DNA of 64,000 nucleotides from NCBI RefSeq assembly GCF_007859195.1, contig NZ_VOHL01000002.1, positions 124,001 through 188,000 of the forward strand. The letters run 5' to 3'. This DNA is from Streptococcus cuniculipharyngis (GTDB taxonomy: Bacteria; Bacillota; Bacilli; Lactobacillales; Streptococcaceae). The translations under genes and the position numbers were made by a program. Position 1 is the stretch's first letter; every line of letters begins with the position of its first letter. The notes below the pieces were generated by a model that saw only the letters and a program-made list of their open reading frames with translations, was not told where the DNA came from and did not search any database. Shown piece by piece: positions 8,968 through 16,612 of the stretch.

Positions 8968-10021
8968 AGACCACTGTAATATCATTGTCAATAATAACCT
9001 TGAGGGCATGATTAGTACCAGCATTCTTAAAGACCTCATAGGCCTTGTCCACTTCCGATAGCTTGAAGTGATGGGTGACCAGTTGAGTGGCGTCAATCTT
9101 GCCTGATTTTAAGACATTAAGCAAGGTCTCAGTGGTATTGGCATTAACCAAACCTGTTGAGAGACTAATGTTTTTAATCCATAGGTCTTGTAGCTCAAAA
9201 CTAACGGGTTTGCCATGAACACCCAGATTAGCAATATGCCCACCGATAGCAACCACTTTTTGACAGATGTCAAAGGTTTCAGGATAGCCGACACACTCCA
9301 TGGAAACATCAACCCCACGCCCCTCAGTAATGGCATCAATCTCGCCTTTAATTTCTGCCAAATCACTCGAACAAATGGTGTGGGTCGCCCCAAATTTCTT
9401 AGCCGCTTCTAATCGAGATTGGGACAAATCAATCATGATAATCTTGGCTGGAGAATAAAATTGAACGGTCAAGAGGGCTGCTAGGCCAACAGGTCCTGCT
9501 CCGACGATACAAACACTGTCACCTGGTTTGACATCTGATGCTTGCACGCCAATTTCATAGGAAGTTGGGAAAATATCAGACAGCATGACCAAGCCATCGT
9601 CCTCAACTGTTTTCGGAGCATGGTAGAGACTACCGTCCGCATGAGGAATATGAACATATTCAGCCTGGGTACCATTGATGAGGTGACCTAAAATCCACCC
9701 CCCACTCTCACAATGAGATGGCAACTGACGTTTACAATAATAGCAAGTATTGCAAGAGGTGATGCAAGACACAATGACCTTGTCGCCCACCTTGAAATTG
9801 CTGACCGCAGAACCAACTTCTTCGACAATGCCCAAGCCTTCATGGCCCAAAATGGTACCCGGTTGACAGGCGGGCACATCACCACCCAAAATATGGAGGT
9901 CAGTTCCACAAATAGTGGTCTTAACCATACGGACAATGGCATCGGTTGGCTTTTGGATGCTTGGTTTTGGTTGGTCAACCAGTTCTAATTGCCCCTTGGC
10001 AAGGTAAGTTGCAGCTTTCAT
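8966..10021 (-). CDS. Zinc-dependent medium-chain alcohol dehydrogenase
   Basis: NAD(P)-dependent oxidation of an alcohol or reduction of an aldehyde. In 351 residues it shows the catalytic zinc ligands Cys38 (ICGTDLH), His60-Glu61 (GHEG) and Asp149 region, and the structural zinc cysteines 90, 93, 96 and 104. The Rossmann nucleotide motif is GAGPVG (174-179), with an acidic residue after the second strand (MIDLS) that favours NAD. It resembles the Zn-ADH group of Firmicutes (COG1063) often called AdhB; the substrate cannot be read from sequence. It is transcribed alone from a strong promoter flanked by two Rex-like palindromes, which would fit a fermentative, NADH-controlled role. RBS GAGGAGG lies 6 bases before the ATG. 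Confidence 0.9.
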   Translation of the reverse strand: MKAATYLAKGQLELVDQPKPSIQKPTDAIVRMVKTTICGTDLHILGGDVPACQPGTILGHEGLGIVEEVGSAVSNFKVGDKVIVSCITSCNTCYYCKRQLPSHCESGGWILGHLINGTQAEYVHIPHADGSLYHAPKTVEDDGLVMLSDIFPTSYEIGVQASDVKPGDSVCIVGAGPVGLAALLTVQFYSPAKIIMIDLSQSRLEAAKKFGATHTICSSDLAEIKGEIDAITEGRGVDVSMECVGYPETFDICQKVVAIGGHIANLGVHGKPVSFELQDLWIKNISLSTGLVNANTTETLLNVLKSGKIDATQLVTHHFKLSEVDKAYEVFKNAGTNHALKVIIDNDITVV

Positions 10022-10034
10022 AAGTGCCTCCTCT

Positions 10035-10060
10035 AATATTGTTATTTCTTTAACAATATT
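10035..10060. promoter_or_regulatory. Proximal Rex-like operator of adh
   Basis: Perfect inverted repeat with arms AATATTGTTA/TAACAATATT and a 6-base spacer, centred at 10047.5. It overlaps the last bases of the -10 box. The inner 18 bases start TTGTTAAAG and end AAATAACAA, close to the Rex consensus TTGTGAAWWWWTTCACAA. Confidence 0.65.
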
Positions 10061-10086
10061 ATACTCCTCGAAGTAAGCGGTTGCAA
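10058..10086 (-). promoter_or_regulatory. Promoter of adh
   Basis: TTGCAA (10081-10086), 17-base spacer, TATAAT (10058-10063) on the minus strand: a near-consensus promoter about 40 bases from the start codon. Confidence 0.8.
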
Positions 10087-10089
10087 GTA

Positions 10090-10111
10090 TTTTGTTAGTC
10101 TTTTAACAAAA
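10090..10111. promoter_or_regulatory. Distal Rex-like operator of adh
   Basis: Inverted repeat with arms TTTTGTTA/TAACAAAA and a 6-base spacer, centred at 10100.5, just upstream of the -35 box. It is exactly 53 bases (about five helical turns) from the proximal palindrome and overlaps the T-tract of the nadE terminator. Confidence 0.5.
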
Positions 10112-10134
10112 AAATCTACCCTAAAGGGTAGATT
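10108..10134 (-). terminator. Terminator of pncB-nadE
   Basis: Minus strand: stem AATCTACCC/GGGTAGATT with a 4-base loop (10113-10134) followed by a T-tract, directly after the nadE stop. Confidence 0.9.
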
Positions 10135-10138
10135 GCTC

Positions 10139-10963
10139 TTATTTCCAAAAATCATCAAAGATGGTAATGGGTAAATGACGTTTGTGGGCGGTCTTACGCC
10201 ACCAGTTTTCAATAATCTCTTGGGCCTGAGGGGAAATGGTTTTGCCTTCCAAATAATCATCAATCTCAGCATAGGTAACCCCTAGAGCCACTTCGTCAGC
10301 AAGACCTGGCTTATCCTCTTCTAGGTCAGCAGTCGGAACTTTCTCGTAAAGGGATTTATCCGCTCCCAAAGCCTGTAAGAGTTGCTTGCCCTGCCGCTTG
10401 TTAAGACGAAAGAGAGGGAGGATATCTGCCCCACCATCACCAAATTTAGTGAAGAAGCCAGTGATATTTTCCGCTGCATGGTCTGTCCCAATGACTGCCC
10501 CCTGATATTGGCCGGCAATGGCGTATTGGCTAATCATCCGCTGGCGGGCCTTGATATTGCCCTTGTTAAAATCAGAAATGCTGACACCAGCACTAGCTAA
10601 TTCGGCCACCTGGCCATCAACAGCTGCTTTGATATTAACCGTTAACAGTTTATCTGGTTGAATAAAATCCAGAGCTTTTTGGGCATCTGCCTCATCAGCC
10701 TGGACCCCATAAGGGAGACGAACCGCGATAAACTGATAATCCTCGGTCTTGGTTTCGGCCCGCATTTCCTCCATGGCTAACTGAGCCAAGCGTCCTGCCA
10801 AGGTCGAATCCTGTCCGCCTGAAATCCCCAAAACAAGGGTCTTGAGAAAGGCATGTTTGGTCAAATAAGCTTTCAAAAAATCAATGGAACGACGAATCTC
10901 TAGCTCAGGGTCAATCTGAGGCTCAACCCCAAGAGCTTGAATAATTTCTGCTTGTAAACTCAT
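10139..10963 (-). CDS. nadE: NH3-dependent NAD+ synthetase
   Basis: Last step of NAD synthesis: amidates deamido-NAD using ammonia and ATP. At 274 residues it is the short ammonia-dependent form without a glutaminase domain. The PP-loop SGGQDS is at 48-53 and the deamido-NAD region [31 protein letters not shown] is intact. It overlaps pncB by four bases (ATGA), so the two NAD salvage enzymes are translationally coupled. Its terminator follows at once. Confidence 0.97.
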   Translation of the reverse strand: MSLQAEIIQALGVEPQIDPELEIRRSIDFLKAYLTKHAFLKTLVLGISGGQDSTLAGRLAQLAMEEMRAETKTEDYQFIAVRLPYGVQADEADAQKALDFIQPDKLLTVNIKAAVDGQVAELASAGVSISDFNKGNIKARQRMISQYAIAGQYQGAVIGTDHAAENITGFFTKFGDGGADILPLFRLNKRQGKQLLQALGADKSLYEKVPTADLEEDKPGLADEVALGVTYAEIDDYLEGKTISPQAQEIIENWWRKTAHKRHLPITIFDDFWK

Positions 10964-12423
10964 GATACCTCTACCCCCTTACTAAAAGCTTCCTTGCGGA
11001 CACGGTCAATCAAGTCCATCTTGTTTTTCCAAACATCTCCCGCCAAATCTACGGGATATTCTTGCGGATTGAGTACCCGCTTGTACTCATCCCAAAGGGC
11101 ATCCAGTTCTTTCTTGGCATAATCTTTAATGGCCGCTAAGCTCGGTAAGTCATAGACCAGTTGTCCCTGATCGTAAATATCCACTAAAAGAGGAACCGCA
11201 TCAAAATCACGCACCCACTTATTAATGTAAGTATAGGTCGGGTGGAACATGTGAATTTCATCCAGTTGATTAACGTCAATATCGGTAAAGGTAATGTAAT
11301 CCCCTTCTGACTTGCCCTTGGCACGACTGGTAATCCGCCAAACCTGCTTTTTGCCAGGAGTAGAAACCTTTTCGGCATTGTTAGACAGCTTGATGGTGTC
11401 CTGCATGACCCCCTTGTCATCCTCAATAGAAACAATCTTATAAACAGCTCCCAGGGCTGGTTGGTCATAGGCGGTGATGAGTTTTGTGCCTACCCCCCAG
11501 ACATCAATCTTGGCTTTCTGCATTTTCAAATTGAGAATGGTATTTTCGTCCAAATCATTGGAAGCATAGATTTTAGCCTCTGGGAAGCCAGCCTCGTCCA
11601 GTTGTTGACGGACTTTCTTGGACAGATAAGCCATGTCGCCTGAGTCAATCCGCACGCCCTTGAAATTAATCTGATCACCAAATTCCTTGGCCACCTTGAT
11701 GGCAGCAGGGACACCAAGACGCAGCGTGTCATAGGTATCGACAAGGAAGATACAGTCTTTGTGGGTTTGAGCATAGGCCTTAAAGGCCTCATAGTCATTA
11801 CCATAAGCCTGAACCAAGGCATGGGCATGAGTGCCTGCAACAGGAATACCAAACAGTTTTCCCGCACGGACATTACTGGTTGCATCTGCGCCACCAATCA
11901 CTGCTGCCCGACTCCCCCAAAGAGCGGCATCCATCTCTTGAGCACGCCGAGTGCCAAATTCTAACAAGGGTTCATCCTCAATGACGGACTTGATCCGAGC
12001 TGCCTTGGTCGCAATTAGGGTTTGGAAATTGATGATATTGAGCAGGGCTGTTTCAATCAACTGACACTGGGCCAGCGGACCTTCCACCTGCACCAAGGGT
12101 TCATTGGCAAAGACCAGGTCCCCCTCACGGGCTGATTTGATGGATAAACTAAGCTTAAAGTTTTTCAAGTAAGCCAAATAATCGTCATCGTAACCCAAAT
12201 CCTTCAAATAGGCCAAGTCTGTTTCCGAAAATTTGAGCTTTTCCAGATACTTGACAATCCGCTCCAGACCAGCAAAAACAGCATAGCCATTGGCAAAAGG
12301 CAATTTTCTAAAATAAACTTCAAAAACAGCCTTCTTGTTATGAATCCCTTGCTTAAAGTAAACCTGCATCATATTGATTTGGTACAAATCTGTGTGCAGG
12401 GTTAAACTATCATCTGTGTACAT
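10960..12423 (-). CDS. pncB: Nicotinate phosphoribosyltransferase
   Basis: Converts nicotinate and PRPP to nicotinate mononucleotide, the entry of the Preiss-Handler pathway used by NAD-auxotrophic streptococci. The 487 residues show [12 protein letters not shown] at the N-terminus, FGTRRAQ (about 157), [13 protein letters not shown] (about 197), [10 protein letters not shown] and [12 protein letters not shown], all phosphoribosyltransferase-fold signatures of this family. It is the first gene of the pncB-nadE pair, transcribed from an extended -10 promoter about 30 bases upstream. Confidence 0.97.
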   Translation of the reverse strand: MYTDDSLTLHTDLYQINMMQVYFKQGIHNKKAVFEVYFRKLPFANGYAVFAGLERIVKYLEKLKFSETDLAYLKDLGYDDDYLAYLKNFKLSLSIKSAREGDLVFANEPLVQVEGPLAQCQLIETALLNIINFQTLIATKAARIKSVIEDEPLLEFGTRRAQEMDAALWGSRAAVIGGADATSNVRAGKLFGIPVAGTHAHALVQAYGNDYEAFKAYAQTHKDCIFLVDTYDTLRLGVPAAIKVAKEFGDQINFKGVRIDSGDMAYLSKKVRQQLDEAGFPEAKIYASNDLDENTILNLKMQKAKIDVWGVGTKLITAYDQPALGAVYKIVSIEDDKGVMQDTIKLSNNAEKVSTPGKKQVWRITSRAKGKSEGDYITFTDIDVNQLDEIHMFHPTYTYINKWVRDFDAVPLLVDIYDQGQLVYDLPSLAAIKDYAKKELDALWDEYKRVLNPQEYPVDLAGDVWKNKMDLIDRVRKEAFSKGVEVS

Positions 12424-12453
12424 GATTACTCACTTCTTTCTTTTTTCCCTACT

Positions 12454-12462
12454 ATTATAGCA
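12454..12462 (-). promoter_or_regulatory. Extended -10 promoter of pncB-nadE
   Basis: TGCTATAAT on the minus strand; no good -35. Confidence 0.55.
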
Positions 12463-12559
12463 TAAATTTCCTTGAAAAAGGCCAGTGAGACCGTCTTGGT
12501 AGCCGACAGAGCCAGAAAGCCCTTTTTTGTTTCTTGATATCTCTCAGAAACAGAGTTAA

Positions 12560-12909
12560 ACGAACCATAAAGAAGAGAGAAAAACCATCAGCCCAGTGAT
12601 TCAAGAAGCCAGCCATCTTAGTCATCGCCTCAATAAAAAATTTATTAAGCTGTCCAACCTGTCACGGGATGAGAAAAAATTTTTTATTCTCCTCAGCGAC
12701 CCCCTAGCTAGCCTTAAAAAAATCTTGCAGGTCACCAATACCAGCTATCTCACCCTAGAAAATTTTATCAATCGGCCAGCCTCTTGATTGGCCTGCCCAA
12801 TATAAATTTATCTGAAGCAGCCTATCAGGTCTGGCGGACCTACGACCGCTTTCATGTCAAAGATGTCAAACCTAAATTAACGATATATGGTCCTAGCGTC
12901 ATCTGGTAA
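12560..12909 (+). pseudogene. Probable decayed coding remnant, family unknown
   Basis: The 555-base gap between pncB and trxB holds no intact gene. On the plus strand one frame is open from 12560 to 12784 and reads like protein (EASHLSHRLNKKFIKLSNL, then SDPLASLKKILQVTNTSYL), ending at a TGA. A second frame, one base out of step, is open across the break and runs to a TAA at 12907-12909 (SEAAYQVWRTYDRFHVKDV). The two would join after a single-base shift near 12772-12785. There is no convincing ribosome-binding site or start. I do not recognise a family. It may be a frameshifted relic or chance; the second half in particular looks protein-like. Confidence 0.35.
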
Positions 12910-12940
12910 GGCTATTCGTTGGGGCCTCAAGAGGACATAC

Positions 12941-12972
12941 AAAAAACAACTATTTCTGATTGAAATAGTTGT
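12941..12972 (-). terminator. Terminator of trxB
   Basis: Minus strand: 11-base arms ACAACTATTTC/GAAATAGTTGT (12946-12972) followed by TTTTT, just after the trxB stop. Confidence 0.9.
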
Positions 12973-12978
12973 TTATTT

Positions 12979-13890
12979 TTATTCCGCTAAATAGTTATAG
13001 ACTGAGATACCTGCGGTAGCTCCATCACCAACAGCGGTGGTGATTTGCCGCAAGTTTTTTTGCCGCACATCACCAATGGCAAAAATCCCTGTTCGCTTAG
13101 TTGCCATTTGGTCATCTGTTGGAATCCAACCGTCTTGGTCAGTGATGTCTAGACCCGATACCATCTGAGAGACAGGGTCTAGGCCAATGTAGATAAAGAC
13201 ACCGCCAAAGGCATGGTTGCTGACTTCCCCAGTGTTGACATTTTCCACATCAACACTGGTCACTTTGCTACCGTCACCCTTGATTTCCTTGACCACACTG
13301 TCCCAGATAAAGTTAATCTTATTATTGGCGAAGGCACGGTCTTGCAGGACTTTCTGAGCACGCAGCTGGTCACGACGGTGAACAATGGTAACACTTTTGG
13401 CAAATCGGGTTAAAAAGAGAGCTTCTTCCACCGCTGAATCACCACCACCAACGACCAAAAGGTCTTGGTCACGGAAAAAAGCACCATCACAGACCGCACA
13501 GTAGGAAACCCCACGGCTGCTATAGTCAGCTTCGCCAGCCACACCCAACAAGCGGTGCTTGGCTCCAGTCGCAACAATCAGGCTCTTGGTTTCATAAACC
13601 TCATCTGCGGTCTTGACTAGCTTGGTCTGACCCTTGTCCTCAACCTCTTCGACAATGCCATAGATATGCTCTACCCCTAATTTTTCTAAGGGTTCAAACA
13701 TTTTCATGGATAAGTCTGGGCCTGAAATCAACTCAAAGCCTGGGTAGTTTTCAATATCAGCGGTATTGTTCATCTGACCGCCTGGGGCTCCTTGTTCCAA
13801 GAGGCCTACTTTCAAGTTACTACGGGCAGCATAGAGGGCTGCGGTCATGCCTGCTGGTCCTGCCCCAATCACTATGGTATCGTACATCAT
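12979..13890 (-). CDS. trxB: Thioredoxin reductase
   Basis: FAD flavoprotein that passes electrons from NADPH to thioredoxin. In 303 residues: FAD motif GAGPAG (9-14), redox-active CAVC (131-134), NADPH motif GGGDSA (148-153) and the C-terminal FAD motif IGDVRQK. It starts with ATGATG behind GGAGAA; either ATG is possible. It lies at the 3-prime end of the cystine-type ABC importer and DUF4059 genes, which fits a thiol-metabolism link, and ends in its own terminator. Confidence 0.96.
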   Translation of the reverse strand: MMYDTIVIGAGPAGMTAALYAARSNLKVGLLEQGAPGGQMNNTADIENYPGFELISGPDLSMKMFEPLEKLGVEHIYGIVEEVEDKGQTKLVKTADEVYETKSLIVATGAKHRLLGVAGEADYSSRGVSYCAVCDGAFFRDQDLLVVGGGDSAVEEALFLTRFAKSVTIVHRRDQLRAQKVLQDRAFANNKINFIWDSVVKEIKGDGSKVTSVDVENVNTGEVSNHAFGGVFIYIGLDPVSQMVSGLDITDQDGWIPTDDQMATKRTGIFAIGDVRQKNLRQITTAVGDGATAGISVYNYLAE

Positions 13891-13926
13891 TTCTCCTTTT
13901 TAGGCTACTATTGTCCCAACCTTGTC

Positions 13927-14151
13927 CTAAGCTTTAATCATCAAAATCAAGGCCATAAAGGCAAAGGACAAGATGGGAATGGTAATCAAAGCCATCATCA
14001 GGGTGTCATAAAGGGCTGCTTGCCGCTCTTTGAGGGTGGGATCAAGTTTGCGGTGAACCCGATACAGCATCCAGGCAATGGATAGCAAAATGGCAAAGAC
14101 GATGGCCCACAGAAGGCCTTGCAAATAAAAACTAAAAATATTCATTAACAT
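13927..14151 (-). CDS. DUF4059 small membrane protein
   Basis: 74-residue protein with two predicted membrane helices (about 7-28 and 50-72) separated by a charged loop (HRKLDPTLKERQ). It matches the DUF4059 family, a short streptococcal membrane protein with no known function that habitually sits between an amino-acid ABC ATPase and trxB, as here. The start may be the second ATG (14145). It is 5 bases from the ABC ATPase gene, so cotranscription is very likely. Confidence 0.75.
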   Translation of the reverse strand: MLMNIFSFYLQGLLWAIVFAILLSIAWMLYRVHRKLDPTLKERQAALYDTLMMALITIPILSFAFMALILMIKA

Positions 14152-14156
14152 AGGCT

Positions 14157-14900
14157 TTAGAGATATTGTTTGTTGTAGGAAGCAAAAAATTCCTTGGTTC
14201 TTGCTTCTTTAGGGTGGCGGAAAATCTCTTCTGGGCTCCCTTGCTCCAAGATTTTCCCTTTTTCCAGAAAGAGGACCTTGTCGGCTACCTGATAGACAAA
14301 ATTCATGTCATGACTAACCAAGACCATGGTCTGACCAGCCTTGGCTGCATCAGCAATGGATTTTTCCACTTCGCCAACTAATTCTGGGTCAAGGGCTGAG
14401 GTTGGCTCGTCCAACAAAAGCACATCAGGTTTCATAGCCAAGGCCCTAGCCAAGGCCACCCGCTGTTTTTGGCCCCCTGAAAGATGACGGGGGTAGTGAT
14501 TTTCACGGTCAGCTAAGCCAACCTTGGCCAACTCTTCCTTGGCAATTTGGGTAGCTTCTTGGTCAGACAGTTTTTTGACAATCTTGAGCCCTTCCTTGAC
14601 ATTATCGAGGGCCGTGCGGCGTTCAAAGAGGTTAAACTGTTGAAACACCATGGCTAATTTTCGCCGAAGAATAAGGACATCCTCCTGACTAATCTTGGTA
14701 AAATCAACCTGAAAACCGTCAATGTCAATGATGCCAGAATCGGCTTGTTCTAAATAGTTAAGGCTACGGAGAAAGGTTGATTTACCAGCACCAGAGGCAC
14801 CGACTAGGGCAACAACCTGTCCTTTTTCAATGTCCAAGTTCAAATTGTCCAAGACTTTTTGACCGGAAAATTCCTTAGTTAGATGAGAAATCTTAATCAT
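14157..14900 (-). CDS. Polar amino-acid ABC transporter, ATP-binding subunit (cystine type)
   Basis: ATPase of a PAAT-family importer. The 247 residues carry Walker A GASGAGKS (34-41), Q-loop VFQQFNLF, signature LSGGQKQR and Walker B LLLDEPTSALD with the H-loop VSHDMNF. I place the start at 14900 (MIKISHL), with GGAGG 6 bases upstream inside the end of the permease gene (8-base overlap); the upstream open frame (24 codons) reads through permease sequence. Context (permease, binding protein, trxB) and similarity to the streptococcal TcyC/GlnQ group suggest cystine, but the ligand is inferred. Confidence 0.9.
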   Translation of the reverse strand: MIKISHLTKEFSGQKVLDNLNLDIEKGQVVALVGASGAGKSTFLRSLNYLEQADSGIIDIDGFQVDFTKISQEDVLILRRKLAMVFQQFNLFERRTALDNVKEGLKIVKKLSDQEATQIAKEELAKVGLADRENHYPRHLSGGQKQRVALARALAMKPDVLLLDEPTSALDPELVGEVEKSIADAAKAGQTMVLVSHDMNFVYQVADKVLFLEKGKILEQGSPEEIFRHPKEARTKEFFASYNKQYL

Positions 14901-15678
14901 GACGGCCTCCTTTGACTTGCTCTGGTGCTGGAATGGCCATTTTCTTCTCCAACAAGCGACCAATATTTTCAATAACGATATTAACCAACCAGTAAATCAG
15001 GGCTACGGAAATAAAACGTTCAAAATAACGGTAATCACGCCCACCCAAGATTTGTGCCTGAGCAAACATTTCCACAATCCCTGCGTTAAAGGCTAGTGAG
15101 GTTCCCTTGGTCAAGCCAATCAGGGTGTTAATCAGGGTTGGGGTTGCCACCACTGCTGCATTGGGAATGATAACCCGACGATAGATTTGAGCAGAGGTCA
15201 TGCCCAGACTTTTGGCTGCTTCAATTTCCCCACTATTGACCGCCTGAATAGCTGCCCGGATAGTCTCACTGGTATAGGCTGCCTCATTGAAGGCAAAGGC
15301 TGTGATGGCAAAGACCGAAGCAGGAATATTATTGACATTTAAATCCAAACCATACTTTTGGTTGAGGGCCTTGAGCAAGAGGGGAATCCCATAATAACTC
15401 AACATCAATTGAACCAAAATAGGGGTTCCGCGTAGGAAACTAACCACCAATGCTTGGATAGGATAGAGGATCTTGGTTCGATTGATTTTGACAATGGCAA
15501 AAAACAAGGCTAGGAGCAGACCAAAGACTGCTCCTCCCGCTGTTAACCCTAAGGTGATGGGCATTTGTTCCAAAATGCTAGGAACAGCATCAAAAACTGC
15601 TCGCCAGCTAAATAACTGACCGTCTGGCAGGACTGCCACAAAACGTCCGTACCAGCCTGTCGTTGCTAATGTATTCAT
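14893..15678 (-). CDS. Polar amino-acid ABC transporter permease (cystine type)
   Basis: 261-residue His/Glu/Gln/Arg-opine family permease. About five membrane helices, starting near residue 37, and the cytoplasmic EAA loop EAAKSLGMTSAQIYRRVIIPNA that docks on the ATPase. The motif SFLRGTPILVQLMLSYYGIP is typical of the polar amino-acid group. It overlaps the ATPase gene and lies 9 bases after the binding-protein gene. A single permease implies a homodimer. Confidence 0.9.
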   Translation of the reverse strand: MNTLATTGWYGRFVAVLPDGQLFSWRAVFDAVPSILEQMPITLGLTAGGAVFGLLLALFFAIVKINRTKILYPIQALVVSFLRGTPILVQLMLSYYGIPLLLKALNQKYGLDLNVNNIPASVFAITAFAFNEAAYTSETIRAAIQAVNSGEIEAAKSLGMTSAQIYRRVIIPNAAVVATPTLINTLIGLTKGTSLAFNAGIVEMFAQAQILGGRDYRYFERFISVALIYWLVNIVIENIGRLLEKKMAIPAPEQVKGGRHD

Positions 15679-15687
15679 AATCTTCCT

Positions 15688-16503
15688 TTATTTTTCTGAT
15701 AGGAGCGAGACAAAATCGCCACCAAAGTATTTCTCACTGAGTTTTTTCAAAGTACCGTCTTTTTCCAGGCTAGTCAAACGCTTATTAACAAAGGCTTGGA
15801 GTTTCTTGCCCTCCTTGCCCTTAGCAAACAAGAAGTATTCCAGACCATCCTTGTCTTCACCAACCTGGTCAGTCAAGGGTTGGATGTCCACTTGAATGCC
15901 CTGTTCCTGGCTAATGGTCTTTAGGGAAATCGCATCAAAAAAGATAAAATCACTCTTGCCTGACTCTACCTCCTGCAAGCGTTGGGCTAAGGGAACTGAA
16001 TTGGCCACATAGTTGATGGCAATTGGTTCTTTGGCTGGATTAGCTTGATTCCAGTTTTCCAAAACCTGAGTATAGCTAGCTCCCGCGTAGGCAGAGGTCT
16101 TCTTGCCCGATAAATCAGCTAACTGCTTGTAGCCCTTTTGACTAGCAATGGCATAATTTGACTGGGAAATGGGCTGAGAGTAAAGATACTTGCTAGCCCG
16201 CTCAGCACTGTAATTAAAGTTATTGGCAGCGATCTGGTAGCGTCCAGCATCCAAACCCGTCAAGATAGAGGCGAAGGGCACCGTTTCAAAAGTCAACTGA
16301 TAATCCTTGCTATTTTGAAAGACAGCTCGTAAGACATCAATATCATAGCCCGTAAACCGGTTTTTATCCTTGTAGGTAAAAGGAGCGGTGTCCGAATCCG
16401 TTGCCACACGGACCTTGGTCTTAGCCGATACGGTCAATTGGCAACACAAGCTCACCCCCACTAGGGTCATCAGTAACGCTAATTTAAAGAACTTGTTTGT
16501 CAT
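15688..16503 (-). CDS. Polar amino-acid ABC transporter, substrate-binding protein
   Basis: 271-residue extracellular solute-binding protein, family 3 (SBP_bac_3): RVATDSDTAPFTYKDKNRFTGYDIDVLRAVF is the first lobe. It has an N-terminal signal, but the cysteines lie in GVSLCCQLTVSA, which is not a regular lipobox (Leu or Cys at -1); a signal peptidase I site after VSA is the better guess. It is the first gene of the importer operon, 9 bases before the permease. The ligand is most likely cystine or a related polar amino acid, by genome context with trxB. Confidence 0.88.
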   Translation of the reverse strand: MTNKFFKLALLMTLVGVSLCCQLTVSAKTKVRVATDSDTAPFTYKDKNRFTGYDIDVLRAVFQNSKDYQLTFETVPFASILTGLDAGRYQIAANNFNYSAERASKYLYSQPISQSNYAIASQKGYKQLADLSGKKTSAYAGASYTQVLENWNQANPAKEPIAINYVANSVPLAQRLQEVESGKSDFIFFDAISLKTISQEQGIQVDIQPLTDQVGEDKDGLEYFLFAKGKEGKKLQAFVNKRLTSLEKDGTLKKLSEKYFGGDFVSLLSEK

Positions 16504-16531
16504 CGTTTTTCCTCCTTTTTTAATTGCTCCT

Positions 16532-16540
16532 AGTATAACA
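16532..16540 (-). promoter_or_regulatory. Extended -10 promoter of the ABC importer operon
   Basis: TGTTATACT on the minus strand, about 30 bases upstream of the binding-protein start, followed by AAAAAAGGAGG as ribosome-binding site. Confidence 0.55.
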
Positions 16541-16612
16541 TAAGAAAGACAGCTTGCCTAATAACAATTTTCTATGGAGGTGATAAGTATTTATTATCAA
16601 TTAGTGATACTC

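Noticed and set aside
12596..12787. 63-codon gene on its own
   Set aside because: No ribosome-binding site, a GTG start and the likely continuation in a shifted frame make a relic more plausible than a gene.
14901..14972. Extended start for the ABC ATPase
   Set aside because: The extra 24 codons coincide with permease coding sequence, and the family N-terminus starts at MIKISHL.
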